Notes under the pieces: generated by a model
Database searches by the model: none
What the model was told of the DNA's origin: nothing
Seen by the model: the letters and a program-made list of their open reading frames with translations, nothing else
Made by a program: the position numbers and the translations under genes
In this document: positions 16,541-26,189 of the stretch, piece by piece
How the letters are laid out: every line of letters begins with the position of its first letter
How positions within the stretch are numbered: the first letter of the stretch is position 1
DNA from: Rhodospirillales bacterium URHD0017
Lineage (GTDB): Bacteria > Pseudomonadota > Alphaproteobacteria > Reyranellales > Reyranellaceae
Reading direction: 5' to 3'
Assembly (NCBI GenBank): GCA_900110395.1
Contig: FODP01000001.1
Location: forward strand, 1 to 64,000
DNA length: 64,000 nt

Positions 16541-17644
16541 ATGAAGATGTTTGCCGCCGCCGGTTTGGCGTTGAGCGCGATTGCCTTGGCAGCAGGGGCG
16601 GGCGCATGGTCGCCCGCGAACGCGCAGGCCCAGGCCGCTACCGCCAAGCTCTGCGACAATCCCCGTCAGATGGACGGCTTCAAGACCTGCGCCAACGTCG
16701 ACAAGGCCAAGGCCGAGGGCGCCTTCGTGCTCTACTCGACCGATCCCGAGCAGGGCCAGGTGAAGCTGCTCGCCGCCTTCAACAAGATGTTCCCCGAGAT
16801 CAAGACCAGCTACGTGCGCCTGCAGGCGGGCGCGCTCTACGCCAAGGTGCTGTCCGAACGCCAGGCCAAGTCCTACCTGGTCGACGTCATCCAGATCTCC
16901 GACATGGGCATGATCCTCGACTTCCAGCGGCGCGGCGGCTTCCGCCAGTACATCTCGCCGCAGATGACGGCCTTCAAGAAGGAATACAAGAGCGAGCCGG
17001 AGGGCTTCTGGACCTGGGGCTCGATCATCATGGCGGGCATCGCCTACAACCCCAACAACGTGCCGGCCGCCGAGGCGCCCAAGACGTGGCAGGACCTTCT
17101 CGATCCGAAATGGAAGGACGCTATCAACGTCAAGGTGTCGAACTCCGGCCTGCAGCATGGCGTGTGGTACGTGCTGAAGCCGATCCTCGGCCTCGAGTAT
17201 TTCAAGAAATTCGCCGAGAACAAGCCGCGTGCCTTCGACTCCTACGTCCAGCAGTACGGCCGCCTGGTCGACGGCCAGGACAAGATCATCATGGGCGCGC
17301 AGTACTCGGGCTACATCGAGTTCAAGGCCAAGGGCGCGCCGCTCGCTTTCGTCTTCCCCGAGACCGGCGTGCCGGCGGTGTCGGAGACCTACGGCATCGT
17401 CCAGGACGGCCCGCATCCCAATGCTGCCGAGCTGTTCATGGACTGGTTTCTCGCCCCGGTCGGTCAGCAGGCGCTGAGCGACGCCCTGCTGCTGCACTCG
17501 CCGCGCGACGACGTGCCGGCGCCGGGCGGCAGCGTGGCGCTCAAGGACATGAAGCTCCTGTTCCCGGCCGACTGGAACGCCTTCGAGAAGGATCGTCCGG
17601 ACTTCGCCAAGGAGTGGGACCGCATCGTCGGCGCACGGCGTTGA
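16541..17644 (+). CDS. ABC transporter substrate-binding protein (FbpA/iron-type fold)
   Basis: 367-residue periplasmic receptor. A strong GGGAGGAAAAAAG site precedes the ATG. The signal peptide occupies about residues 1-35 (ends PANAQAQA). The mature protein has the FbpA/PotD-like extracellular binding fold: EGAFVLYSTDPEQGQVKLLAAFNKMFP at the start of lobe one and the WTWGSIIMAGIAYNPNNVP hinge. Two-tyrosine iron ligands of FbpA cannot be identified with confidence, so phosphonate, polyamine or sugar-phosphate ligands are also possible. It heads a three-gene importer operon with permease and ATPase directly downstream. Confidence 0.88.
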   Translation: MKMFAAAGLALSAIALAAGAGAWSPANAQAQAATAKLCDNPRQMDGFKTCANVDKAKAEGAFVLYSTDPEQGQVKLLAAFNKMFPEIKTSYVRLQAGALYAKVLSERQAKSYLVDVIQISDMGMILDFQRRGGFRQYISPQMTAFKKEYKSEPEGFWTWGSIIMAGIAYNPNNVPAAEAPKTWQDLLDPKWKDAINVKVSNSGLQHGVWYVLKPILGLEYFKKFAENKPRAFDSYVQQYGRLVDGQDKIIMGAQYSGYIEFKAKGAPLAFVFPETGVPAVSETYGIVQDGPHPNAAELFMDWFLAPVGQQALSDALLLHSPRDDVPAPGGSVALKDMKLLFPADWNAFEKDRPDFAKEWDRIVGARR

Positions 17645-17651
17645 GCCCGTC

Positions 17652-19354
17652 TTGACGTCGCTGACCGCGGAGGATCTCAAGACCCGTCGCAACTGGCAGG
17701 CGATCATCACGGTGATCGTCCTGCTGGTCGTCGGCTTCCTCGTGATCCTGCCCCTGGTGTTCCTGGTCGAGGAATCGCTCAACGTCGGCGATCCCATGGC
17801 CTTCCCGCCGGAAGCGTACGGCCTCAAGAACTTCATCGCGATTGTCGACGAGGACATCAACGTCCTGTGGAACACGCTGATCATCGCCGTGATGGCCACG
17901 GTGATGGCCATCCTGATCGGCTTCACGCTGGCCTGGATCCTGACCCGCACCAACGTGCCGGGCCGCGAGAAGCTCGAACGCCTGATGGAGCTGCCGTACT
18001 ACATGACGCCGCTGGTCGGTGCGCTCGCCTGGGCGGTGATCGCCGGGCCCAAGAGCGGCTTCGCCAACCAGCTGTGGAGGGCAGGCGGCGGCAGCGGCGA
18101 CCTTGTCGACATCTACACCCACTTCGGCATCGCCTGGATCATGGCGCTGTTCGAGGGCACGGTCGCCTTCGTCATGATCTCGGCGTCGATGAAGTCGATG
18201 GACCCGGCGCTCGAGGAATCCGCGCGTGTCATGGGCGCCTCCAAGCTGCGCACCATGCTGACCGTGACCCTGCCGCTGGTCATGCCGGGCGTGCTCGGCG
18301 CCACGCTCTTCGTGTTCGCCGAGATGCTGGGCTCGTTCGCCGCTGCCCTGGTGATCGGCATTCCCGGTCGCATCTACGTCATCACCACGGCGATCTGGGA
18401 TTCGACGCTCGCCTACCCGCCCGACTACGGCCGCGCCTCGGCGATGGGCCTGTCGCTGTTCGTCGTCATGTTCCTGATGCTGACCTTCTATCGCCGCATG
18501 ATCGGCCGCGGCACCTTCACGACGATCAGCGGCAAGGCGTTCCGGCCGCGGCCGATGGACATGGGCCGGCTCGCCTGGGTGTTCTTCACCTTCTGCTTGC
18601 TCTACGTCCTGCTGGCGGTTGTCCTGCCGATCGCCGCCCTGCTCTTCACCTCGCTGCAGCGCTTCGCCACCGTCATCCTGAGTCAGGCCGAGTTCACGCT
18701 GGCCAACTACCAGACCGCGCTGTCGCTCGGGCCGGTGCGCACCGCCATGGGCAACAGCCTGATGCTGGGCTTCGGCGTGGCGAGCTTCGGCGTGCTGGTG
18801 ATGGTGATCCTGGTCTGGATCATCTACCGCTCGCAGCTCTGGGGCCGCGGCTCGATCGAGTACCTGGTGATGTTTCCGCAGGCCGTGCCGCGCCTCGTGT
18901 TTGGCCTGGCGCTCTTGTGGGCCTGGATCAACATCCCGATCCCGATCTACGGCACGCTGTGGCTGCTGGCGCTGGCCTATTTCACGGTGATGCTGCCGCT
19001 CGGCGTGCGCACTCTGGCGGGCGTGGTGCTGCAGATCGACAAGAGCCTGGAGGAGTGCGCCCGCGTCTGCGGCGCGGGCTGGGTCTACCAGATGCGCACC
19101 GTGACCCTGCCGTTGCTGAAGCCTGGCATCCTGGCCGCATGGCTGCTGATCTTCATGGCCTGCGTGCGCGAGCTCGGCGCCTCGGTGTTCCTGATGGGCC
19201 CCAACGCCAAGGTGATCGCGCCGTCGATCGTCAACGCCTTCGCCACCAGCGGCACCGAGCTCACGGCGGCGATGGCGCTGATCCAGACTTTCACGGTGAT
19301 CGTGGCATTGGCGATCCTGTTCCGCCTGACACGCGGCACGACCAAGGAGCTTTC

Positions 19355-19358
<4 letters not shown>
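17652..19358 (+). CDS. ABC transporter permease, fused double domain (FbpB-like)
   Basis: 568-residue integral membrane protein with two copies of the binding-protein-dependent permease domain, as in FbpB. Both halves carry the EAA coupling loop: EESARVMGASKLRTMLTVTLPL in the first and EECARVCGAGWVYQMRTVTLPL in the second, each about 60 residues from the half's end. Around twelve hydrophobic helices are visible. The start is a TTG at 17652, seven bases after the binding-protein stop; no better ATG lies nearby. Its stop overlaps the ATPase start by four bases. Confidence 0.92.
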
Positions 19359-20419
<1,061 letters not shown>

Positions 20420-20442
20420 AGCAGAGGGCAGCTGCCGCCCGC

Positions 20443-20784
20443 TCAGGCGCGGCGCGGCTCGTAGGGGCTCTCCGGATTGACGTCAAGGTCGACGATATCG
20501 ACACACGATTGCGGTTGCCGATGGCTGCCCCCTGAACGCCAGGGACCATCGCGAAGGTGTACCTCGCTCGCTCCGGCCAGCAACAGGCAGCGCCACTGGC
20601 CGCCGGGCGGCAGCCGGCTGCTGCTCTCCCCGGCGAACTGGAAGGCAAGTGCCACCTCTTCGCCGCTCTTCTTGTGCCCAAGAATGATCGGACAGAGCTC
20701 ACGCCGATAGCCGCCATAGAGGCAGACGATCTGCTTGCGCTCCCTGATGGCCTGCTCGAACAGCTTGTATGCCGGACTGGGCAT
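20443..20784 (-). CDS. small stand-alone WYL-like domain protein
   Basis: 113 residues. The pattern FEQAIRERKQIVCLYGGYRREL followed by P-IILGHKKSGEEVALAFQFAG and a later RCLLLAGASEVHLRDG resembles the Sm-like WYL domain, a ligand-sensing module usually attached to helix-turn-helix regulators or phage-defence proteins. Here no DNA-binding part is present. It lies 18 bases downstream of the dioxygenase gene on the same strand and likely shares its transcript. Fold assignment is by pattern only; the function is unknown. Confidence 0.6.
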   Translation of the reverse strand: MPSPAYKLFEQAIRERKQIVCLYGGYRRELCPIILGHKKSGEEVALAFQFAGESSSRLPPGGQWRCLLLAGASEVHLRDGPWRSGGSHRQPQSCVDIVDLDVNPESPYEPRRA

Positions 20785-20802
20785 GGCATCGACGGTTGCC
20801 GG

Positions 20803-21642
20803 CTAGACCGGTTCGGTCCCCGCCACGATCACGCGGTGCATCAGCCGGCGTTCGCCCTCGGGATAGTCGGCGTTGGCCTTGTGCATGGTGCAGCGGTTGT
20901 CCCAGATCACGATGTCGCCCTGCCGCCAGACGTGGCGGTACTGGTGTTTCATCTGCGTGGCGTGCGCGATCAGCTCGTCGAGCAGGCGGTCGCTCTCGGC
21001 ACGCTCCAGCCCGACGATGTACTCCATGCGGTTGGGATTGAGGTAAAGCGACTTGCGCTGCGTCTCGGGGTGCGTGCGCACCAGCGGATGCGTCGCCTCG
21101 GGCATCGCCGCCATCTCGTCGGCCGGCCGCGTCGAGACATAGGTGAGTTTGCGCCGGGAATGGTACTTGTGGACCACCTTCAAGGGGTCGATGCGCCGCC
21201 GGGTCTCGGTCGGCAGGTCCTCGTACGCGGCATACATGTTGGTGAACTGCGTATCGCCGCCGCGCGAGGGAACGACCACACCGTAAAGCATGGTGAGCGA
21301 GCAGGGCGCGCGCATGAAGCTGTCGTCGGTGTGCCAGTTGGCGCCGTTCACGATCTTGCGTCCGTCGCCCAGCGCGTCGCGGTCCTCGCTCGAGATGATG
21401 TTGACCTCGGCGCACTCCGGCGTGCGCTCGAGCTGCTTTCGCAGCATCGGCGTGCCGAAACGCGCCATCGCGTCGCGAAACGCCACCGGCGCCAGCGCCT
21501 GGCCCCGGATGCACAGCACCAGATTGTCGTGCAGGACGTCCTGGAGCGCCGCCTGCATCGGCGCATCGGGCAGGTGGTTGAGGTCGAGGCCGCTCACCGC
21601 CGCGGCCATATGGCCGCCGAGCTTCTCGGTCTGAAAACTCAT
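20803..21642 (-). CDS. TauD/TfdA-family Fe(II)/2-oxoglutarate dioxygenase
   Basis: 279-residue oxygenase that couples 2-oxoglutarate decarboxylation to substrate hydroxylation. The iron triad is complete: His104 and Asp106 in NWHTDDSF and His254 in CTMHKAN; an arginine in RRLMHR (265-270) would bind 2-oxoglutarate. Taurine, alkylsulfonates, alpha-ketoglutarate-linked herbicide-like ethers and 2,4-D are substrates in the family; no clear choice can be made. It is divergent from the GST gene, with 62 bases between starts, and co-transcribed with the WYL-like gene. Confidence 0.92.
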   Translation of the reverse strand: MSFQTEKLGGHMAAAVSGLDLNHLPDAPMQAALQDVLHDNLVLCIRGQALAPVAFRDAMARFGTPMLRKQLERTPECAEVNIISSEDRDALGDGRKIVNGANWHTDDSFMRAPCSLTMLYGVVVPSRGGDTQFTNMYAAYEDLPTETRRRIDPLKVVHKYHSRRKLTYVSTRPADEMAAMPEATHPLVRTHPETQRKSLYLNPNRMEYIVGLERAESDRLLDELIAHATQMKHQYRHVWRQGDIVIWDNRCTMHKANADYPEGERRLMHRVIVAGTEPV

Positions 21643-21704
21643 GGCGTTGCTCCCAACATGCGCGATAACGTGCGCGCCGAATTGTTGAATCTCAAGAGGA
21701 ACCC

Positions 21705-22301
21705 ATGAAGCTCGCCTTTTCGCCCGCCAGCCCGTATGTCCGCAAGGTCAATGCCTGCGCCATCGCCCGCGGCATCGACAAGCAGGTCGAGCGCTGGAAG
21801 GTCGGCACCACCGATCCTGCACTGCTCGACTTCAATCCGCTGTCCAAGGTGCCGACGCTGATCCTCGACGACGGCACCCGGCTCTACGACAGCCCGGTGA
21901 TCTGCGAGTACCTCGACAGCGTCGGCAGCGCGCCGAAACTCTTCCCCGCGGCCGGCCCGGCGCGCTGGAAGGCGATCACTCAGCAGGCGCTGGGCGACGG
22001 CATCCTGGACGCCACCCAACCGCGCCGCCGCGAGATCGCGCTGCCGCAGGATGACGGCCGCAAGGCCTACATCGAACTGCAGCAGGGCAAGGTGAAGCGG
22101 GCCCTCGCCGAGCTCGAGAAGGACGCGGGCAGCCTGGGCGACCTCAAGACGATCGGCGAGATCACCATCGGCTGCGCGCTGGGCTATCTCGACTTCCGGT
22201 ACGCCAATGAGCCGTGGCGTCCCGGCCATCCCAAGCTCGAAGCCTGGTACGCCAAGGTGGTGAAGCTGGCGCCGCTTGCCGAGACCATGCCGGTGGGGTG
22301 A
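21705..22301 (+). CDS. glutathione S-transferase family protein
   Basis: 198-residue thioredoxin-fold plus helical domain protein. The N-terminus KLAFSPASPYVRKVNACA has the GST beta-1/alpha-1 layout with Ser at the catalytic position; NPLSKVPTLILDDG contains the cis-proline, and DSPVICEYLD the glutathione-binding Asp-Ser pair. The GST_C half follows. It lies 27 bases before an HpaB-type monooxygenase and is probably co-transcribed, consistent with handling of aromatic or electrophilic intermediates; that link is inference. Confidence 0.9.
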   Translation: MKLAFSPASPYVRKVNACAIARGIDKQVERWKVGTTDPALLDFNPLSKVPTLILDDGTRLYDSPVICEYLDSVGSAPKLFPAAGPARWKAITQQALGDGILDATQPRRREIALPQDDGRKAYIELQQGKVKRALAELEKDAGSLGDLKTIGEITIGCALGYLDFRYANEPWRPGHPKLEAWYAKVVKLAPLAETMPVG

Positions 22302-22328
22302 CAGTCTTCTCCTGACAAGGGGCAGACC

Positions 22329-23768
22329 ATGCCGGCACGGACGGGCGAGCAATTCCTGAAGGGCCTGCGGGCTCCACGCGAGGTGTGGGTCGACGGCGAG
22401 CGCATAGCCGACGTCGTCGATCATCCCAAGCTCACCGGCGCTGCCCACGCGCTGGCCGAAGTCTTCGACCTGCACCACAAGCATCCGGACATCCTGCTGA
22501 TGCCGGATGAGGACACGGGCGAGCCCATCCCCGTCAGCCACATGATCCCGCGCTCGCGCGAGGATCTCTTGCGCCGCGGCAAGGCCTTGCGCCGTGTCGC
22601 CGAGTATTCGGTCGGCCTGATGGGCCGCACGCCCGACTACATGAACGTCACCTATGCCGGTTTCGCCGGCAATCGCGGCGAATGGGCCAACCACGGCAAC
22701 GAGGCCGGCGCCGAGCGTCTGGTCGCCTACCAGAAGTTCCTGCGGCGCGGCGACATCTCGCTCACCCACACCATCGTGCAGCCGACCGTCGACAAGACGA
22801 TGGGCGACGCACCGCAGGCCGGCAACCCCTATGGCCTGCGCAAGGTCGCCGACACCGAGCACGGCATCGTCGTGCGCGGCGCCCGCATCCTCGCCACCCT
22901 GGCGCCGTTCGCCGACGAGATCGCGGTCTATCCGGCGCTGCCGCTGCCCGCTGGCGCCGACGCCTATGCCCTGTCGTTCTGCATTCCCATGGGCGCGCCC
23001 GGCCTGAAATTCCTGTGCCGCGACAGCGTCTCGGCGTCGCCCAACCGCTTCGACCACCCGCTGTCGAGCCGCTTCGACGAGCAGGACGCCTTCGTGATCT
23101 TCGACGACGTCGAAATCCCGCGCGACCGCCTGTTCATCGACTGCAACCTCGCCGCCTACAACTCGGTGATGACCACGAGCTGGCCAGCCAACATCCAGCA
23201 GCAGACGATGATCCGCGCCTCGGTGAAGCTCGACTTCGCCTGGGGCCTGGCGCTGCGCGTGGCCGCCGCGATCAACGCCACAGATCCCGAGACCATGCGC
23301 ATGATCGGCGAGATCTGGAGCTATTCCGAGTTCACGCGTTCGGCCGTCATCGCCGCCGAGACCGAGGCGCGCGAATGGCCGGGCGGGCTGTGGACGCCTG
23401 CCACCGCGCCGCTGCACGCCTTGCGCGGGACCTTGCCGCTGTGGTTTCCGCGGGTGAACGAGATTCTGCGCCTGATCGGCTCGCACAATGTCTTTGCCAC
23501 GCCGACTGCCGCGCAGATGGCCGACAAGGACCTGCGGCCGCTGATCGACCAGTACCTGCCCGGCGCCAAGGGAATGGCGGCCGAGGAGCGCATCCGCATC
23601 TTCCGCCTGGCCTGGGACTTCGCCGGCAGTGCGCTCGCCAGCCGCAACGAGCAGTACGAGCGCTTCTACCTCGCCTCCTCGCCGCGCAACCTTGCGCGCC
23701 ATCTGGTGTTCACCGACCGCAGCCGCGCCGACCGCCTGGTCGACCGGTTCCTCAAGGAACCGCTTTAG
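22329..23768 (+). CDS. 4-hydroxyphenylacetate 3-monooxygenase (HpaB)-family flavin oxygenase
   Basis: 479-residue large component of a two-component flavin monooxygenase. Characteristic segments include the N-terminal TGEQFLKGLRAPREVWVDGERI, the LTHTIVQPTVDKT region, RILATLAPFADEI and the PRVNEILRLIGSHN C-terminal helix. Members ortho-hydroxylate phenols using FADH2 from a separate reductase (HpaC). No reductase gene is adjacent. Substrate could be 4-hydroxyphenylacetate or another phenol, or pyoluteorin-like compounds; the exact one is not deducible. The ATG follows a good AAGGGGCAG. Confidence 0.9.
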   Translation: MPARTGEQFLKGLRAPREVWVDGERIADVVDHPKLTGAAHALAEVFDLHHKHPDILLMPDEDTGEPIPVSHMIPRSREDLLRRGKALRRVAEYSVGLMGRTPDYMNVTYAGFAGNRGEWANHGNEAGAERLVAYQKFLRRGDISLTHTIVQPTVDKTMGDAPQAGNPYGLRKVADTEHGIVVRGARILATLAPFADEIAVYPALPLPAGADAYALSFCIPMGAPGLKFLCRDSVSASPNRFDHPLSSRFDEQDAFVIFDDVEIPRDRLFIDCNLAAYNSVMTTSWPANIQQQTMIRASVKLDFAWGLALRVAAAINATDPETMRMIGEIWSYSEFTRSAVIAAETEAREWPGGLWTPATAPLHALRGTLPLWFPRVNEILRLIGSHNVFATPTAAQMADKDLRPLIDQYLPGAKGMAAEERIRIFRLAWDFAGSALASRNEQYERFYLASSPRNLARHLVFTDRSRADRLVDRFLKEPL

Positions 23769-23789
23769 CGAGCAGCACGTTCGCTGGGC

Positions 23790-24662
23790 ATGCGCCCAGG
23801 CAAAGTCCGCGTCGGTCTGTCGGGATGGACCTACAAATCGTGGCGTGGCCGGTTCTATCCGAAGGGGCTGCCGCACAAGCGCGAGCTGGCCCATGTCGGC
23901 TCGGTGTTCCCGACGGTCGAGATCAACGGCACGTTCTACAGCATGCAGCGCCCCGATTCGTTCGGGCGCTGGAACGAGCTGACGCCCGACGACTTCGTCT
24001 TCGCGGTCAAGGGACCGCGTTTCCTCACCCACATGAAGCGCCTCAACGAGCCGGTGGCGCCGCTCGCGAACTTCATCGCCTCGGGTGTCCTGCGCCTCGG
24101 TGCGAAGCTCGGCCCGATCCTGTGGCAGTTGCCGCCCACCTTCCGCTTCGATCGTGACAAGCTCGATGCCTTCTTCCGGCTGCTGCCGCGCGATGCCAAA
24201 GCGGCGGCGGCCCTTGGCCGGCGGCACGATCACCGGCTGAAGGCGCGGGCCTGGCTGCGCGCGGTGCCGGGGCGGCATCGGCTGCGTCATGCCCTGGAGG
24301 TCCGTCACGACAGCTTTCGTGACCCGGCCTTCATCGAGCTCCTGCGCCGGCACGACGTCGCCCTGGTCTGCGCCGACACGGTCGACTGGCCGCTGCTGAT
24401 GGATCTCACGTCCGACTTCGTCTACTGCCGCCTGCACGGCTCGCGCGAGCTCTACCGCAGCGGCTACGGCGCGGCCGAGCTGGCGCGCTGGGCCAGGCGC
24501 ATCCGGGCCTGGCGCGACGGCAAGGTGATGCGCGACGGGACGTTCGTGGGCGAGCCGGCGAAGCCCGAGCCGCGCGACGTCTACGTCTACTTCGACAACA
24601 CCGACAAGCTGATGGCGCCGCGCGACGCCCAGGCGCTGATGCGTCGCCTCGAGGAGGCCTGA
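23790..24662 (+). CDS. DUF72 TIM-barrel protein
   Basis: 290 residues of the DUF72 family, whose structures are TIM barrels of unknown activity. Seen: VRVGLSGWTYKSWRGRFYP at the N-terminus, FPTVEINGTFYS, FVFAVKGPRFLTH, LEVRHDSF and the closing DVYVYFDNT, all family hallmarks. It ends one base before the udgX start, so the two are translationally coupled. The constant pairing with a DNA-repair gene here suggests, but does not prove, a role in nucleic-acid damage. Confidence 0.9.
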   Translation: MRPGKVRVGLSGWTYKSWRGRFYPKGLPHKRELAHVGSVFPTVEINGTFYSMQRPDSFGRWNELTPDDFVFAVKGPRFLTHMKRLNEPVAPLANFIASGVLRLGAKLGPILWQLPPTFRFDRDKLDAFFRLLPRDAKAAAALGRRHDHRLKARAWLRAVPGRHRLRHALEVRHDSFRDPAFIELLRRHDVALVCADTVDWPLLMDLTSDFVYCRLHGSRELYRSGYGAAELARWARRIRAWRDGKVMRDGTFVGEPAKPEPRDVYVYFDNTDKLMAPRDAQALMRRLEEA

Positions 24663-24663
24663 C

Positions 24664-25266
24664 ATGCCTGCCGCTGCCACCCTTCTGAAGACCGTCGCCA
24701 AGGAGGCGGCGGCGTGCACGCTCTGTCCGCTCTACCGCAATGCCACGCAGACGGTGTTCGGCGAGGGCGCGGCGCGGGCGCCGATCATGCTGGTGGGCGA
24801 ACAGCCGGGCGACCAGGAGGACCTGGCCGGCCATCCCTTCGTCGGCCCGGCCGGCAAGGTTTTGGAGCGCGCCATGGCGGAGGCGGGACTCGATCGCAAA
24901 AAGGTCTGGCTCACCAATGCGGTAAAACACTTCAAGAATGAGCCGCGCGGCAAGAAGCGGCTGCACAAGCGGCCCAACCGCTACGAGGTCGAGGTCTGCC
25001 GCGTCTGGCTGCGCCAGGAGATCTCGCTGGTGAAGCCGCAGCTCATCCTGGCGCTCGGCGTGACGGCGGCGGTGGCGCTCGCCGGGCGGCCGGTCGTGCT
25101 GTCGCGCGAGCGCGGCCGGGTGATCGCGTTCGCCGACGGCCAGCGCGGCATGGTGACCACGCACCCCTCGTCGATCCTGCGCATGCCCGACCAGAAGGCC
25201 CGCCATGCCGCCTTTGCGGCCCTGGTGAAGGACCTGAAGGCGGCCGCCAGGCAGGCGGCGGCCTGA
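24664..25266 (+). CDS. udgX: UdgX-type uracil-DNA glycosylase (covalent uracil-DNA binder)
   Basis: 200-residue family-4-like uracil-DNA glycosylase of the UdgX class. Motif A is GEQPGDQED (45-53); motif B is THPSSILR with His167. The UdgX-specific R-loop KKRLHKRP is at 97-104, and its His101 is the residue that in mycobacterial UdgX forms a covalent bond to the abasic sugar after uracil removal. Iron-sulfur ligands are Cys18, Cys21 and Cys112; the position that is Cys in ordinary family-4 enzymes is His89 (VKHF), as in UdgX proteins I know. Four bases of gap separate it from the DUF72 gene; clpS follows 71 bases on. Confidence 0.92.
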   Translation: MPAAATLLKTVAKEAAACTLCPLYRNATQTVFGEGAARAPIMLVGEQPGDQEDLAGHPFVGPAGKVLERAMAEAGLDRKKVWLTNAVKHFKNEPRGKKRLHKRPNRYEVEVCRVWLRQEISLVKPQLILALGVTAAVALAGRPVVLSRERGRVIAFADGQRGMVTTHPSSILRMPDQKARHAAFAALVKDLKAAARQAAA

Positions 25267-25337
25267 ACAGACCCCGTTGCAATACACAGCCGATCGGCCA
25301 AATCTACGGGCAGGTGAGAAGGAACTGGAGACGGCCG

Positions 25338-25643
25338 ATGAGCGATATCGACGTCAAGCCCGATACCATCGCCAAGCCCAAGATCGAGCAGCCGCGTCTC
25401 TACAAGGTGATCCTGCTCAACGACGACTACACGCCGCGCGAGTTCGTCACGGCCGTGCTCATGATGGTCTTCCACATGAGCGAGGACCAGGCCCATCGCG
25501 TCATGATGACCGCCCACCAGCGCGGCGCCTGCGTCGTCGCCGCCTTCACGCGCGACATCGCCGAGAGCAAGGCGACCGAAGGCACCAACGCCGGCCGCCA
25601 GAACGGGCATCCGCTGGAATTCACGACGGAGCCGGAGGAGTAG
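25338..25643 (+). CDS. clpS: ATP-dependent Clp protease adaptor ClpS
   Basis: 101-residue adaptor that delivers N-degron substrates to ClpAP. The core YKVILLNDDYTPREFVTAVLMMVF is at residues 21-44, with the Asn-Asp that contacts the N-terminal amino group, and MMTAHQRGACVV carries the conserved histidine. The start ATG at 25338 has GGAG nearby; an upstream in-frame codon at 25314 would add only basic residues. clpA, the usual neighbour, is absent, which is common for the second ClpS of alphaproteobacteria, but which paralogue this is cannot be decided here. Confidence 0.95.
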   Translation: MSDIDVKPDTIAKPKIEQPRLYKVILLNDDYTPREFVTAVLMMVFHMSEDQAHRVMMTAHQRGACVVAAFTRDIAESKATEGTNAGRQNGHPLEFTTEPEE

Positions 25644-25658
25644 CGCACTCCCGGCAAA

Positions 25659-26084
25659 CTACCCGTGCATAAGCCCGGCCGCCTCGACGCCGGCGATGCA
25701 CACCGCCTCGTCCTCGTCGCCCGTGCCGCCGCTCGCGCCAGCGGCACCCAGCACGTTACCGGCCAGGTCCTTGATCACCACCGCGCCGGTCTGCGGCAGG
25801 AACTTGCCCTGCGCGGTGGCCGAGAGCGCTCCGAAGAACTGCGGGTTCTCCTTGGCGCGCTGCAGCAGGGTGCGGCTCGCCACGCCCATGCCGACCGAGG
25901 CGTACGCCTTGCCAACGGCGACGTCGCAGCGGAACATGCTGGCCCCGTCCTCGCGCTGCAGCGACTTGACATGACCCGACTGGTCGAGCACGGCGACGGC
26001 GAGGGGCTTGATCTTCATCTCTCGCGCTTTGGCGAGAGCGACTTCGACGATCTTGTTGGCTTGGGCGAGGGTCAGGCTCGACAT
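25659..26084 (-). CDS. GlcG/HbpS-family heme-binding-type protein
   Basis: 141 residues of the GlcG/HbpS (DUF336) fold: LTLAQANKIVEVALAKA, LAVAVLDQSGHVKSLQREDGAS, TAQGKFLPQTGAVVI and the closing GASGGTGDEDEAVCIAGVEAAG are all characteristic. Members bind heme or small acids, and often sit in glycolate, propanediol or degradative operons. No signal peptide, so cytoplasmic. It runs toward clpS (stop 16 bases away) and is divergent from the TRAP transporter at 26190. Confidence 0.88.
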   Translation of the reverse strand: MSSLTLAQANKIVEVALAKAREMKIKPLAVAVLDQSGHVKSLQREDGASMFRCDVAVGKAYASVGMGVASRTLLQRAKENPQFFGALSATAQGKFLPQTGAVVIKDLAGNVLGAAGASGGTGDEDEAVCIAGVEAAGLMHG

Positions 26085-26189
26085 GGCGCGTTCCGTTCCG
26101 GTGAGTGCGTTGCTCCTGAGTTGAGCACAGATTTGCGTGGCATGCATTTTGCTGACTTCGCATGGTGACGGGGAAAGAAGGGGGCTGAC

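Noticed and set aside
21639..24719. Minus-strand open frame of 1026 codons
   Set aside because: It is antisense to the GST, HpaB-type and DUF72 genes, which have clear domains, and its composition (Arg, Gly, Asp, His, Val rich) is typical of a GC-rich shadow frame.
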